Origin: Desulfurellaceae bacterium bin18
GTDB taxonomy: Bacteria > Desulfobacterota > Binatia > Bin18
Reading direction: 5' to 3'
Assembly: GCA_002238415.1 (NCBI GenBank)
Contig: MPMI01000024.1
Coordinates: 26,016-90,015, forward strand
Length of the DNA stretch: 64,000 nt
The position numbers and the translations under genes were made by a program. Positions 45,961 to 55,657 of this stretch are shown piece after piece (the first letter of the stretch is position 1; each line of letters starts with the position of its first letter). The notes beneath the pieces are model-generated. The model made no database searches and was not told the DNA's origin. It was given only the letters and a program-made list of their open reading frames with translations.

Positions 45961-47646
45961 ATGAAGAGCGACAGAGAATTGAGACAGAGAATTGAGACAG
46001 AGAGGAACCCCCTTCTCTCTATCCCTATCTCTCTTCTCTTTCTGTCTCTCATTCTGCTGCTCGGCCTCCCGTCTCCCCCCCGTGCCTCCGCTGCGGGGGG
46101 AGACCTTGCCTCTCTCCTGCAGGGACTCGGAGCTAAGAGCCGTCGGGATGTCCGGCAGGCTATAACGGCGCTCGGCACGCTGAACGATCCTGCCGCGCTG
46201 CCCGCTCTCGAAGCTTTAGGCGACCGGCGTTTACGGATCGATAAGGCTGGACTCGTCTACATCAAGGGCGAAGACGGCAGCCTGCACGACGCGCTCAGTG
46301 GGGCGACCGTGGCGCTGGACGAGGCATCACTGCGGACGCCCAGGATTAATAATGCGGTGCGGCGCACGCTGCGACCGGTTATTGCCCAACTTCAGTTAAG
46401 CTCACTCGACGTTGCCGTACGCCTGGCCGCGGCAGAAGAGCTGACCAAGCGTCCGCGTCCCGAAATGATGGACATCTTGCAAGCTGCCTTGGATCGCGAG
46501 ATCGAGGCTGCTGTGCGGGATATCCTGGCCGTCGCTCTGGCGCAAATGCAGCTCCAGAGCGAAGACCAAACGGTGCGGCTTGCCGCCATTCGGATGATCG
46601 GTGAGTCGGGCAACCTTGGATTGCGGCCCCAGTTGGAAGCCTTGGTCGCGACGAACGAAGATGGATCGTTTGCCGAGGATGATCCGGAGGTGCGCGCTGC
46701 GGCCGAGGCCGCGCTGTCGAGTTTTGAACGTACCCAGTTTCTGATCAACAGCTTGGGGAATCTGTTCTATGGGGCGAGTCTGGGCAGTGTATTGCTCCTG
46801 GCGGCTCTTGGTCTGGGGATTACGTTTGGCTTAATGGGCGTCATTAATATGGCCCACGGCGAAATGTTAATGCTCGGCGCGTACGCCAGCTACGTGGTCC
46901 AGGGGATCTTTCAAGAGAGCTTCCCGGCGTGGTTTGACTGGTATCTGGCGGTTGCAATCCCGGCCGCTTTTGGAGTGTGCCTGCTGACGGGGATGATATT
47001 GGAGCGCGGGGTGATCCGTTTTTTGTACGGCCGCCCCTTGGAAACCTTGCTCGCCACCTGGGGCATCAGCCTCGTTCTGATTCAGAGCGTGCGCCTCATC
47101 TTTGGGGCTCAAAATGTGCAGGTGGCGAATCCAGCCTGGCTGTCGGGCGGTATCGAAGTCCTGTACGGTGTCGTTCTGCCGTATAGTCGGCTGGCCATCA
47201 TCCTGTTTGTCGCCCTGGTGGTCGGCCTGGTCTGGCTGATTCTCCAGCGGACCCGCCTCGGCTTACAGGTCCGAGCCGTCACCCAGAACAGACCCATGGC
47301 GTCCTGTATGGGCATATCGGCGGGCCGGGTTGATATGTGGACTTTTGGCCTGGGTTCGGGCATTGCTGGCCTGGGTGGGGTTGCGCTATCCCAAATTGGC
47401 AATGTCGGGCCGGAACTCGGCCGCCTGTATATTGTTGATTCGTTCATGGTCGTGGTGCTGGGCGGGGTCGGGAATATTGCTGGCACCGTGGTGGGGGCGT
47501 TGAGTCTGGGCTTGGTCAACAAGCTGCTCGAACCGGTCGCCGGTGCGGTATTGGGGAAAATTGGCGTGCTCATTTTTATTATCTTATTCATCCAGCAGCG
47601 GCCCCAAGGTTTATTTGCGCTCAAGGGACGTCTGGCGGAAAGCTAA
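45961..47646 (+). CDS. urtB: Urea ABC transporter, permease UrtB
   Basis: Inner-membrane permease, 561 aa. As usual for UrtB, a secreted-like N-terminal region (residues 1-255) with HEAT-type alpha repeats (AALPALEALGDRRLRIDKAG; LDVAVRLAAAEELTKRP; TVRLAAIRMIGESG) precedes the LivH-like membrane domain, which starts at SLGNLFYGASLGSVLLLAAL and contains MGVINMAHGEMLMLGAYASY, RGVIRFLYGRPLETLLATWG and VVLGGVGNIAGTVVGAL. It is the second gene of the urt unit. Confidence 0.95.
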   Translation: MKSDRELRQRIETERNPLLSIPISLLFLSLILLLGLPSPPRASAAGGDLASLLQGLGAKSRRDVRQAITALGTLNDPAALPALEALGDRRLRIDKAGLVYIKGEDGSLHDALSGATVALDEASLRTPRINNAVRRTLRPVIAQLQLSSLDVAVRLAAAEELTKRPRPEMMDILQAALDREIEAAVRDILAVALAQMQLQSEDQTVRLAAIRMIGESGNLGLRPQLEALVATNEDGSFAEDDPEVRAAAEAALSSFERTQFLINSLGNLFYGASLGSVLLLAALGLGITFGLMGVINMAHGEMLMLGAYASYVVQGIFQESFPAWFDWYLAVAIPAAFGVCLLTGMILERGVIRFLYGRPLETLLATWGISLVLIQSVRLIFGAQNVQVANPAWLSGGIEVLYGVVLPYSRLAIILFVALVVGLVWLILQRTRLGLQVRAVTQNRPMASCMGISAGRVDMWTFGLGSGIAGLGGVALSQIGNVGPELGRLYIVDSFMVVVLGGVGNIAGTVVGALSLGLVNKLLEPVAGAVLGKIGVLIFIILFIQQRPQGLFALKGRLAES

Positions 47647-47650
47647 GTCG

Positions 47651-48847
47651 GTGGTGAGTTCTTCGTTGTCTGAGACTTCTCCAGAGCCGCTGGTCGCCGA
47701 CCCACCTGCGCAGCAGACGGAGCAGCACGGGCAGGCCGGCTCCGTTCTCACGACCTTTCTGCGGCTTCATACCCGAGGCGAGTGGAGCCTGATCGGGCTG
47801 TTCCTCTTCCTGGGGGCGGTCGTCATTCCCGGCCTGAATCTTCTGCCGGCCGACTCGGCGTTCCACTTTCCGGACTATCTCATCCCGCTGCTCGGCAAGT
47901 TCATGTGCTATGCCCTGGTTGCCCTGGCCGTGGATCTGATCTGGGGATATGCCGGCATTCTCAGCCTGGGGCACGGCGTGTTCTTTGCGCTGGGCGGCTA
48001 TGCTATGGGGATGCACTTGATGCGGGCCATTGGGACAGAGGGGGTCTATCGGAGCGAACTGCCGGACTTCATGGTCTTTCTCGATTGGAAGGAACTGCCG
48101 TGGTATTGGTATGGGTTCAGTAACTTTGGTTTTGCCCTGGGGATGGCTCTCTTCGTCCCTGGGATCCTGGCCTATATCTTTGGGTTTTTTGCCTTTCGCT
48201 CGCGGATTCGTGGGGTCTATTTCTCTATCATTACGCAGGCCATGACCTACGCGCTGATGCTGCTGTTCTTCCGCAACGACACGGGCTTTGGTGGGAATAA
48301 CGGCCTGACCGATTTTAAGCGTTTGCTCGGGTTTTCGCTGCAAGAACCGACGACCAAGTTGGGGCTCTACGTCACTTCTGTGGTGGTCTTGCTCCTCGCC
48401 TATCTGGCCTGCCGCTATCTGGTCACGTCGAAGCTGGGGCGGGTACTCATGGCCGTTCGCGATGCGGAGAGCCGCTTGATGTTCTGCGGCTATAACCCGC
48501 ATGGTTATAAACTCTTCCTCTGGACCCTGTCCGCGGTGTTATGCGGTTTGGCGGGTGCGCTGTACGTCCCCCAGGTGGGGATTATTAACCCCAGCGAGAT
48601 GCAGCCCGCCAATTCCATTGAGATGGCTATCTGGGTCGCGGTCGGTGGACGTGGCACCCTGTCCGGTGCTCTGCTCGGCGCTTTTTTGGTCAATGGCGTC
48701 AAAAGCTGGTGTACTGCTGCGTTTCCCTATCTGTGGTTGTATATTCTCGGAGCGATGTTTATTGTCGCCACCCTCTTTCTCCCTCGTGGTGTAGCCGGTC
48801 TGTTACGTCGGCAGGCTGATTCGCGGACCGGTGAGACGACGGGATAG
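47651..48847 (+). CDS. urtC: Urea ABC transporter, permease UrtC
   Basis: LivM-like permease, about 398 aa from GTG 47651 (a second GTG follows), four bases after the urtB stop; the reading frame extends upstream into urtB without support. It has about ten membrane segments. Family stretches: LVALAVDLIWGYAGILSLGH, GVFFALGGYAMGMHLM, FRNDTGFGGNNGLTDFKRLL, VLMAVRDAESRLMFCGYNP and AIWVAVGGRGTLSGALLGAF. Works with UrtB as the transmembrane channel. Confidence 0.94.
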   Translation: MVSSSLSETSPEPLVADPPAQQTEQHGQAGSVLTTFLRLHTRGEWSLIGLFLFLGAVVIPGLNLLPADSAFHFPDYLIPLLGKFMCYALVALAVDLIWGYAGILSLGHGVFFALGGYAMGMHLMRAIGTEGVYRSELPDFMVFLDWKELPWYWYGFSNFGFALGMALFVPGILAYIFGFFAFRSRIRGVYFSIITQAMTYALMLLFFRNDTGFGGNNGLTDFKRLLGFSLQEPTTKLGLYVTSVVVLLLAYLACRYLVTSKLGRVLMAVRDAESRLMFCGYNPHGYKLFLWTLSAVLCGLAGALYVPQVGIINPSEMQPANSIEMAIWVAVGGRGTLSGALLGAFLVNGVKSWCTAAFPYLWLYILGAMFIVATLFLPRGVAGLLRRQADSRTGETTG

Positions 48848-48858
48848 GTGCCGGTCAG

Positions 48859-49683
48859 ATGAATCGGGATATACCGGAGGAAACAATCGATCAGGGCGGC
48901 AGCCCGTCAATGGCCCATGTGGCCCGGCCCGGACTGGACACCAGCCACGGCGTCATTCTCTATGTTGAAAATGTGACGGTGAGCTTTGATGGCCTGAAAG
49001 CCCTGAATGCGCTGAATCTGTATCTTAACGCCGGCGAGTTACGCTGTCTGATTGGCCCCAACGGGGCCGGCAAAACAACCCTGCTGGATGTCATCACCGG
49101 CAAGACTCGGCCGGATACCGGGACGGTGTTTTTTGGCAATAACCTGGACCTGACGCAACTGTCGGAATACGACATCGCCCTGGCCGGAATCGGCCGGAAG
49201 TTTCAGCGACCGACCGTCTTCCACGGCCATACCGTCTTCGAAAACCTCGAACTGGCCATGCAGGCAAATAAAAAGGTGTGGCACAGCCTGCTCGCCCGGC
49301 TGAGCCGGAAGCAGCACGAGCGTATTGCCTCGACCGCGGACACGATCGGTCTTATTGATCAATTATATACCCGTGCCGGGTTGCTCTCGCACGGGCAAAA
49401 GCAGTGGTTGGAACTCGGTATGCTGCTGATTCAAGACCCGCAGTTATTATTGGTGGACGAGCCTGTGGCCGGTATGACCCATCAGGAGACCGAACGAACG
49501 GCCGAATTGCTGGTTTCGCTGGCCGGTAAACATACCGTCGTGGTGGTCGAACACGACATGGAGTTTGTCCGCAGTCTGGCCCGGACGGTGACGGTCCTGC
49601 ACGAGGGCAGCGTCCTGGCCGAGGGCAATATGGAAGAGGTACAGAGCGACCCGCGTGTGGTCGAGGTCTATCTGGGAGCCTAG
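48859..49683 (+). CDS. urtD: Urea ABC transporter, ATP-binding protein UrtD
   Basis: First of two ATPases of the urea importer, 274 aa. Walker A LIGPNGAGKTTLLDVITG, the LivG-type FQRPTVFHGHTVFENLELAM segment, signature LLSHGQKQWLELGMLL (in place of LSGGQ, as usual for UrtD), Walker B LLLVDEPVAGMT and the switch His in VVVEHDMEFVRSLA. An N-terminal extension of about 30 residues precedes the domain. It begins 11 bp after urtC. Confidence 0.95.
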   Translation: MNRDIPEETIDQGGSPSMAHVARPGLDTSHGVILYVENVTVSFDGLKALNALNLYLNAGELRCLIGPNGAGKTTLLDVITGKTRPDTGTVFFGNNLDLTQLSEYDIALAGIGRKFQRPTVFHGHTVFENLELAMQANKKVWHSLLARLSRKQHERIASTADTIGLIDQLYTRAGLLSHGQKQWLELGMLLIQDPQLLLVDEPVAGMTHQETERTAELLVSLAGKHTVVVVEHDMEFVRSLARTVTVLHEGSVLAEGNMEEVQSDPRVVEVYLGA

Positions 49684-49699
49684 CCGGCCGAGGGCGACG

Positions 49700-50395
49700 A
49701 TGATCCGCATTCAGAACCTGAATCAGTATTACGGCGAGAGTCATATTTTATGGGATGTTGACCTCCACATCCCGGCCGGCTCGTGCACCTGCCTGATGGG
49801 CCGGAACGGTGTTGGCAAGACCACGCTGCTCAAGACCATCATGGGCATCCTGCCCATCGCCTCCGGCAGTCTCCAGTTTGAGAACAGCGAGCTGACGCGT
49901 CGCCCAGCTGCACTACGGGCGCGCCTCGGTATCGGCTATGTTCCCCAGGGCCGCGAGATCTTTCCACAACTGACCGTTGAAGAAAACCTGCGCATCGGCT
50001 TGCCGGCGCGTCGTGATGCGGTCGGGACGATCCCCGAGTTGGTGTTCCACTACTTTCCCGTGCTCAAGCAAATGCTCGGGCGCCAGGGCGGGGATCTGTC
50101 CGGCGGACAGCAGCAGCAGTTGGCCATAGGCCGCGCCTTGGTCCTGAATCCGAAGTTGCTGATTCTGGATGAGCCAACCGAAGGCATCCAGCCCAATATC
50201 GTCCAGGAGATCGGCGATATTCTGCTGCGGCTCAATCAGGAAGAAAACTTGACTATTCTGTTAGTCGAGCAGAAACTTCCCTTTGCCCGCCGGGTGGCGG
50301 ATGCCTTTGCCGTGATGGAAAAGGGCAGCGTGGTGGCCGACGGACCCATCGCCGATTTAACGGATGACATTGTCCAGCGGCACTTATCAGTCTAG
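49700..50395 (+). CDS. urtE: Urea ABC transporter, ATP-binding protein UrtE
   Basis: Second ATPase, LivF-like, about 231 aa from ATG 49700. Walker [41 protein letters not shown], signature [16 protein letters not shown], Walker [20 protein letters not shown] and the switch region [18 protein letters not shown] are all intact. It starts 16 bp after urtD and is followed 11 bp later by ureA, which makes the import and hydrolysis genes one transcription unit. Confidence 0.95.
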   Translation: MIRIQNLNQYYGESHILWDVDLHIPAGSCTCLMGRNGVGKTTLLKTIMGILPIASGSLQFENSELTRRPAALRARLGIGYVPQGREIFPQLTVEENLRIGLPARRDAVGTIPELVFHYFPVLKQMLGRQGGDLSGGQQQQLAIGRALVLNPKLLILDEPTEGIQPNIVQEIGDILLRLNQEENLTILLVEQKLPFARRVADAFAVMEKGSVVADGPIADLTDDIVQRHLSV

Positions 50396-50406
50396 GCTCT
50401 CGCCAT

Positions 50407-50709
50407 ATGCATTTTACTCCGCACGAACAAGAGAAGCTGATGATCTACCTTGCCGCCCAACTGGCCCGTGACCGCCAGGAGCGTGGGTTGAAGCTGAACT
50501 ATCCCGAAGCCGTGGCCCTGATTACCAGTGCAGTGCTGGAGGGAGCCCGAGATGGTCAATCCGTGTCGGAACTGATGTCGTACGGGGCAACGATCCTCGG
50601 TCGGGACGATGTAATGGACGGGGTGGCTGAGATGATTGATCTGGTGCAGGTTGAGGCCACCTTTCCGGACGGGACCAAGCTGGTCAGCGTCCACCAGCCG
50701 ATTCGCTAG
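50407..50709 (+). CDS. ureA: Urease subunit gamma
   Basis: Smallest structural subunit, 100 aa, standard length. [60 protein letters not shown] and [20 protein letters not shown] cover nearly the whole family profile. It is 11 bp after urtE and 14 bp before ureC. Note that ureB, which normally sits between ureA and ureC, is absent here and lies at 42430-42825. Confidence 0.96.
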   Translation: MHFTPHEQEKLMIYLAAQLARDRQERGLKLNYPEAVALITSAVLEGARDGQSVSELMSYGATILGRDDVMDGVAEMIDLVQVEATFPDGTKLVSVHQPIR

Positions 50710-50723
50710 GTGAGGAGGGACGG

Positions 50724-52442
50724 ATGAGTCGAACGATGGAACACCGTCGGTATGCCGAAATGTTCGGGCCGACCGTTGGCGACCGGGTCCGGCTGGCCGA
50801 TACCGACCTGGTGATTGAAGTCGAGCAGGACCATACGCAACTCGGGGATGAGGTAAAGTTCGGTGGCGGCAAAGTCATTCGCGACGGTATGGGCCAGTCA
50901 CCCGTCCAAACCTCGGTTCAAGGCGCGCCGGATCTGGTGATTACCAATGCGACCGTGATTGACCACTGGGGCATTGTGAAAGCCGATGTCGGGGTGAAAG
51001 ACGGCCGAATTTGCGGCATCGGTAAAGCCGGTAACCCCCTCCTGATGGAGGGCGTCTCGCCCGAACTGGTCATTGGCCCTGGGACGGAAATTCTGGCCGG
51101 AGAAGGGAAGATTCTGACTGCGGGTGGTATTGACGCGCATATTCATTTTATCTGTCCCCAACAGATCACCGAAGCGCTGGCGTCGGGCATCACCACGATG
51201 TTTGGCGGTGGAACTGGCCCGGCAACCGGCACCAACGCGACCACCTGTACACCGGGGCCGTGGAACATCGCCCGGATGCTCGAATCGATTGAGGACTTTC
51301 CCATGAATCTGGGTTTTCTGGGCAAGGGCAATGCCTCTCGTCCCGAGGCCCTACGCGAGCAGCTCGAAGCCGGTGCCATGGGGCTCAAACTCCACGAAGA
51401 CTGGGGCTCGACGCCTGCCGCGATTGATTGTGCGCTCTCCGTGGCCGATGACTATGATGTCCAGGTCGCCATTCACACCGATACCTTAAACGAAACCGGC
51501 TATGTCGAAGATACGATTGCGGCGTTTAAGGGCCGCGCGATCCACACCTACCATACCGAGGGAGCAGGCGGGGGACATGCGCCGGATATTATCAAGGTGT
51601 GCGGGTTCCCGAACGTCCTGCCGTCGTCAACCAATCCAACCCGGCCCTTCACCGTCAACACGATAGACGAGCACCTCGACATGCTGATGGTCTGCCACCA
51701 TTTGGACCCCGGTGTTCCCGAAGACGTAGCCTTTGCCGAATCGCGTATTCGACCGGAAACGATTGCGGCCGAGGACGTGCTGCACGATATGGGTGCCTTC
51801 AGTATGATGGCGTCGGACTCGCAGGCCATGGGCCGCGTCGGGGAAGTGATTCTCCGCACCTGGCAGACCGCCCATAAGATGCGAGTCCAACGCGGACGCT
51901 TCCCGGAAGAGACGGGGGAGAACGATAATTTTCGGGTCAAACGCTATATTGCCAAGTACACCATCAACCCGGCCCTGACTCACGGCATCGCCCACCAGGT
52001 TGGCTCAATTGAGGTGGGTAAGTTGGCCGACCTGGTGGTGTGGGAGCCGAAATTTTTTGGCGTCAAGCCGGAACTGATTCTCAAGGGTGGTTTCATTGCC
52101 TGGGCGGCGATGGGCGATCCCAACGCCTCAATTCCGACCCCCCAACCGGTGTTCGGACGGCCGATGTTCGGCCACCTGGGTCGGGCCCCGGCTTCGCTGT
52201 CCGTAAGCTTTGTTTCGCGCGCCGCCTACGACGCCGATCTCGGTCAGCGCTTACGGCTCCAGAAGCCGCTCGTCCCTGTCCAGGGCTGCCGGGACGTCGG
52301 AAAAAAGGACCTGATCCACAACCAGGCCCTACCGGAGATAGAGGTCAACCCGGAGACCTACGTCGTCAAAGCCAACGGTGAAATACTCACCTGCGAACCG
52401 GCCCAGGTCCTGCCCCTGGCCCAGCGCTATTTTCTCTTCTGA
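50724..52442 (+). CDS. ureC: Urease subunit alpha (catalytic)
   Basis: Dinickel hydrolase that splits urea to ammonia and carbamate, 572 aa. Nickel and catalytic residues: [15 protein letters not shown], the carbamylated Lys in [38 protein letters not shown], and the flap with the catalytic His in [20 protein letters not shown]. The N-terminus [20 protein letters not shown] is standard. It needs UreB from the other unit and the UreDEFG proteins for activation. GAGGAGGGAC precedes the ATG. Confidence 0.97.
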   Translation: MSRTMEHRRYAEMFGPTVGDRVRLADTDLVIEVEQDHTQLGDEVKFGGGKVIRDGMGQSPVQTSVQGAPDLVITNATVIDHWGIVKADVGVKDGRICGIGKAGNPLLMEGVSPELVIGPGTEILAGEGKILTAGGIDAHIHFICPQQITEALASGITTMFGGGTGPATGTNATTCTPGPWNIARMLESIEDFPMNLGFLGKGNASRPEALREQLEAGAMGLKLHEDWGSTPAAIDCALSVADDYDVQVAIHTDTLNETGYVEDTIAAFKGRAIHTYHTEGAGGGHAPDIIKVCGFPNVLPSSTNPTRPFTVNTIDEHLDMLMVCHHLDPGVPEDVAFAESRIRPETIAAEDVLHDMGAFSMMASDSQAMGRVGEVILRTWQTAHKMRVQRGRFPEETGENDNFRVKRYIAKYTINPALTHGIAHQVGSIEVGKLADLVVWEPKFFGVKPELILKGGFIAWAAMGDPNASIPTPQPVFGRPMFGHLGRAPASLSVSFVSRAAYDADLGQRLRLQKPLVPVQGCRDVGKKDLIHNQALPEIEVNPETYVVKANGEILTCEPAQVLPLAQRYFLF

Positions 52443-52584
52443 CGAGACAAAAAGGCTCACGGGTTTCCCCTCCTTTACCCCTGCTAGCACTTTCGGTCGG
52501 ACCGACTCCGGCGCTGAAGATTTTGTAGTTATCACTAAGCTCTCACGGTCGCCTCACCGTCGAGAGGAAGGAGGGAGTACGGAT

Positions 52585-53871
52585 ATGAGAGTCAGAGGAG
52601 GTTTTGTCGCCCAGGCCCGTCTGATTGCCGGCCTTGTTCTCAGCACCCTGACGACCCCAGGGTTGGCAGACGAGCTCGGCGAGCTACGCCACCAACTCGC
52701 CGAGCAGCACAAGGTCATGCAGGCCCTGGAACGCCGCATGCGGGAGCTGGAAGCTAAAGAACAGGAACGGGCCGGGCACGGAGTCGATTCTGGTTATGCG
52801 GCTGGAACGCGCAAGCAAGGCTTTGCTGCGGAAGATGTATATGACAAGGGGTTTTTCATCCGCAGCAAAGATGGGCGCTACTCGCTCAGCCTGAACGGCT
52901 TCCTGCAGGCTCGCTATACGCTGACTGCGCCTGATAGCGGCAGAAGCCGTAATAATTTCGACGTGGTCCTGGCCCATTTGGCGTTTTCCGGGAACGTTTT
53001 TGATCCCAAAGTCAAATATTTCTTTCAGTATGAAACGACCACTCTCGGCAACAGCAACCGATCAACCCTGCTCGACTGGTGGATGCAGTACAGCCATTCC
53101 CCATACCTGAGGGCGCAGGCCGGCCGCTTTCTCCTGCCCTATAGCCGTCAGTTCTACGCACACCCTGGCCATCTGCTGTTCCCGGACCTGTCCGAAGCGG
53201 ATTATGCCTTTAATTTACACCGGGCGATCGGCTTGCATCTGAGCGGGGAAATGGGTCGGCTGTCCTACCACGGGCTGGCCACCAACAGTATCCGGGCACT
53301 GGATGCGGGCGGACAGCAGAACGCTGGCGCAGAAGTCGCCTGGCAAGGGCGTTTGGAATACGACCTCCTTGACTCATATGGTTATCTGGAGAGCTCCCCG
53401 ACCCCGGCTGCCACACCACAGCTTTCAATCGGAGTCGCCGCGGCCTTTAACCCGGTCGATCAGGCCTCTCGCTTTCAGAACGTGATGCCCGGCGACCGCA
53501 CGACCAACGTCACCATTGACGGCGGATTCCGCTATCAGGGTTTCAGTGTCCAAGCCGCGGGCTATTACCGCCGTAATAATCTCGAAGCCCTCGACGAGAT
53601 CGGCCATGACTGGGGCTACTACGGCCAGATTGGATATTATCTTACGGAAAAACTGGAAATCGCTGGTCGCGTGTCCGGGGTCGATTTTCAGTTCGCCAAC
53701 AACCCCCGAACGGCGGGGGATGTACGAGAATATACAGGGGGGGTCAACTACTATCTGTACGGCCACCACGTCAAACTCCAGGTGGATTACAGTTTTCTGG
53801 ATGGGGAGCCGTTTGTGGAGGGGAGCACGAGTGCCGATCGCCTGCGGGTCCAGACCCAAATTCTGTTCTGA
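52585..53871 (+). CDS. Outer-membrane porin, phosphate-selective porin O/P-like (copy B)
   Basis: A 428-aa paralogue of the protein at 43183-44478, starting at ATG 52585 with GGAAGGAGGGAG upstream. Signal peptide (ARLIAGLVLSTLTTPGLA), coiled coil (LGELRHQLAEQHKVMQALE), then the barrel with the same strands: YSLSLNGFLQARYTL, DPKVKYFFQYETT, AGRFLLPYSRQFYAHPG and the final RLRVQTQILF. The two are alike over their whole length, including many stretches of 10-20 identical residues, so they are a duplicated pair bracketing urtABCDE-ureAC. Divergence is scattered. Confidence 0.85.
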   Translation: MRVRGGFVAQARLIAGLVLSTLTTPGLADELGELRHQLAEQHKVMQALERRMRELEAKEQERAGHGVDSGYAAGTRKQGFAAEDVYDKGFFIRSKDGRYSLSLNGFLQARYTLTAPDSGRSRNNFDVVLAHLAFSGNVFDPKVKYFFQYETTTLGNSNRSTLLDWWMQYSHSPYLRAQAGRFLLPYSRQFYAHPGHLLFPDLSEADYAFNLHRAIGLHLSGEMGRLSYHGLATNSIRALDAGGQQNAGAEVAWQGRLEYDLLDSYGYLESSPTPAATPQLSIGVAAAFNPVDQASRFQNVMPGDRTTNVTIDGGFRYQGFSVQAAGYYRRNNLEALDEIGHDWGYYGQIGYYLTEKLEIAGRVSGVDFQFANNPRTAGDVREYTGGVNYYLYGHHVKLQVDYSFLDGEPFVEGSTSADRLRVQTQILF

Positions 53872-54000
53872 GATCGAGCTGATTACTATTAAGTATTACT
53901 AATAAATAAAACAAATTTAATTCAGTGTAACTTATCTTGTGAAAACCGGACAACTGGGCTATATTTCCTCTCGTTCTCTTGAACATCGTTCAAGACATCG

Positions 54001-54080
54001 TCGTCAGGTCCTCCCCGTCCTGACGATGATTTAAGGCTCGCAGGTTTCCCCTCCTTTCCCCTGCGGGCCTTTTCTTTTTC
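54001..54080 (+). terminator. Hairpins and terminator after porin copy B
   Basis: Two hairpins: TCGTCAGG/CCTGACGA (54001-54008 and 54019-54026), then the 10-bp stem GGCTCGCAGG/CCTGCGGGCC (54035-54044 and 54060-54069) followed by TTTTCTTTTT, a good intrinsic terminator. A sequence much like the second hairpin (GGTTTCCCCTCCTTT core) lies just after ureC at 52453-52483, without the T run. Confidence 0.75.
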
Positions 54081-54086
54081 TGGAGA

Positions 54087-55289
54087 TCAGACGCTAAATA
54101 CGTGAATGGACGCTGCCGCGTTTTCGCCCCCAAGGACGCCACCGCCGTTTTCGGTCAGGCCGACCTTGGCACCCGCAACCTGACGCTCACCCGCCTCGCC
54201 CCGGAGCTGCCAGAATATTTCACAGATCTGAGCCACGCCGGTCGCGCCGACCGGATGCCCCTTGGCCAAGAGACCGCCGCTGGGATTGACCGGGCAGCGG
54301 CCGCCAAGCTGAGTCACACCCTGGTCAATGAGCTTCCCGCCCTCGCCGGTTTGGCACAGGCCCAGCTCCTCATACACCAGCAGTTCGGCCGGTGCGGTGG
54401 CGTCATGGACCTCGACAACCTGGAGATCCTCCGGCCCAAGCCCGGCTTGCTCGTATGCCTTGTGGGCGACTGACGGGACGATGCCGGGAGAATCGGCTGC
54501 GTGTTCCTTGCTTGAACCCAGGGTTGAAGCCTTGACATAGACGGGCCGGGAGGTGAGTTGGCGGGCTTTATCGGCTGTGGTCACCAGGACCGCGGCCGCG
54601 CCATCGCCAATCGGGGAACACATCATGCGGGTGAGGGGGTCCGCGATAAGGGGCGCGGCAAGGACCTCTTCGACCGAGCGCCGAGTCTGATACTGGGCAT
54701 GCGGGTTCAAACTCCCGTTGGTGTGATTCTTGGCGGCGATACGGGCAAACTGTTCCTGTGTCGTGCCGTAGCGCTGCATATGCTGCCGGGCGAGGTTGGC
54801 ATAATAATCCATAAAAACGCTGCGGGACTGACCGGCTCCCCCGCTCCGCTCGCCGCTCATCTCTCTGGCAAAGGTATCGGCCTGCTCAAGATCGATGGCG
54901 CTGCCTATCGCCTCAAACGTCCGCTGCTTATCCGGGTGAAAGAGTTTCTCCATGCCGAGCGCGAGCACAACGTCATACATCCCGGACGCGACGTAGAGCC
55001 AGGCCAGATGAAAGGCGGTAGAAGAGCTGGCGCACGCGTTTTCCGTATTTATGACCGGGATGCCGCCAATGCCGAGCTCGCGCAGCACGACCTGACCCCG
55101 GATACACTCCTGTCCGGTAATCAGGCCGGCCACCGCATTCCCAACGGCCGCGGCCTCGATATCCGGCGTACTGACCCCTGCTGATTGTACGGCGCCTTCA
55201 ATCGCCTCCCGGGCCAAATCCTTCATGCTGCGCTCCACATGTTTGCCAAAGCGCGTCATCCCCGCTCCAACGACTGCAACCTGTCGCAT
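54087..55289 (-). CDS. Thiolase / lipid-transfer (SCP2-type) acetyl-CoA acyltransferase
   Basis: A 400-aa thiolase-fold protein. The nucleophile Cys lies in INTENACASSSTAFHLA, the HDA motif in VVEVHDATAPAEL, and the catalytic His in LLAKGHPVGATGVAQ. The HDA (instead of NEAF) and overall motifs place it with the SCP-x/sterol carrier thiolases and acetyl-CoA acetyltransferases of long-chain or steroid side-chain breakdown. AGGAAAGGGG precedes the ATG. It is divergent from the small acidic protein gene. A partner DUF35/OB-fold protein, common for this group, is not adjacent. Confidence 0.87.
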   Translation of the reverse strand: MRQVAVVGAGMTRFGKHVERSMKDLAREAIEGAVQSAGVSTPDIEAAAVGNAVAGLITGQECIRGQVVLRELGIGGIPVINTENACASSSTAFHLAWLYVASGMYDVVLALGMEKLFHPDKQRTFEAIGSAIDLEQADTFAREMSGERSGGAGQSRSVFMDYYANLARQHMQRYGTTQEQFARIAAKNHTNGSLNPHAQYQTRRSVEEVLAAPLIADPLTRMMCSPIGDGAAAVLVTTADKARQLTSRPVYVKASTLGSSKEHAADSPGIVPSVAHKAYEQAGLGPEDLQVVEVHDATAPAELLVYEELGLCQTGEGGKLIDQGVTQLGGRCPVNPSGGLLAKGHPVGATGVAQICEIFWQLRGEAGERQVAGAKVGLTENGGGVLGGENAAASIHVFSV

Positions 55290-55341
55290 ACCGTTCCCCT
55301 TTCCTGTAGATGTGAGAGCCCCTAGTCTACCAGGGGATGGG

Positions 55342-55368
55342 AATGAGTAAACATGTCCTCAACTCATT
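55342..55368. repeat. Possible remnant of palindromic repeat PR
   Basis: GAGTAAACATGTCCTCAA here matches the start of the PR element with one change, and the outer parts AATGAGT (55342-55348) and ACTCATT (55362-55368) pair with each other. This would be a copy that has lost most of its loop and right arm. The evidence is weaker than for the other copies. Confidence 0.4.
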
Positions 55369-55392
55369 GAAGGCAGAAAGGAGGCAGATCGG

Positions 55393-55629
55393 ATGGAAGA
55401 CGCGCTTGCGATTATCGGTCAATGGATCGGTCTGGTGAAGTCGGCCAAACTGTCCATTGCAGAGGTGAGTCAGGATTGCGAAGCCCGCGTGGCCGCCGGA
55501 GTGGTCAGTGCCGAGGAGGATTTTCAGGAAGCGGTCAGCGCCGTGTTTGAAGCGCTGAGTACCCTCCAGGTCCGCCTGGAAGAACAAGAGGAATTGCTGG
55601 AATCGGAAATGGAGGATGAGGAGGCGTGA
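55393..55629 (+). CDS. Small acidic helical protein of unknown function
   Basis: A 78-aa protein behind an excellent AGGAGG site. It has a hydrophobic-polar helical start (DALAIIGQWIGLVKSAKLSI) and an acidic coiled-coil end (LQVRLEEQEELLESEMEDEE). There are no cysteines other than one in QDCEA and no recognised motif. It may be a small regulatory or structural protein. Not recognised. Confidence 0.55.
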   Translation: MEDALAIIGQWIGLVKSAKLSIAEVSQDCEARVAAGVVSAEEDFQEAVSAVFEALSTLQVRLEEQEELLESEMEDEEA

Positions 55630-55657
55630 CGCGGATCGATAGAAATGGGACTGTCCG

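Noticed and set aside
53978..53994. CTTGAAC/GTTCAAG hairpin with 3-nt loop after porin B
   Set aside because: Short, AT-rich and without a T run; the stronger hairpins downstream explain termination better.
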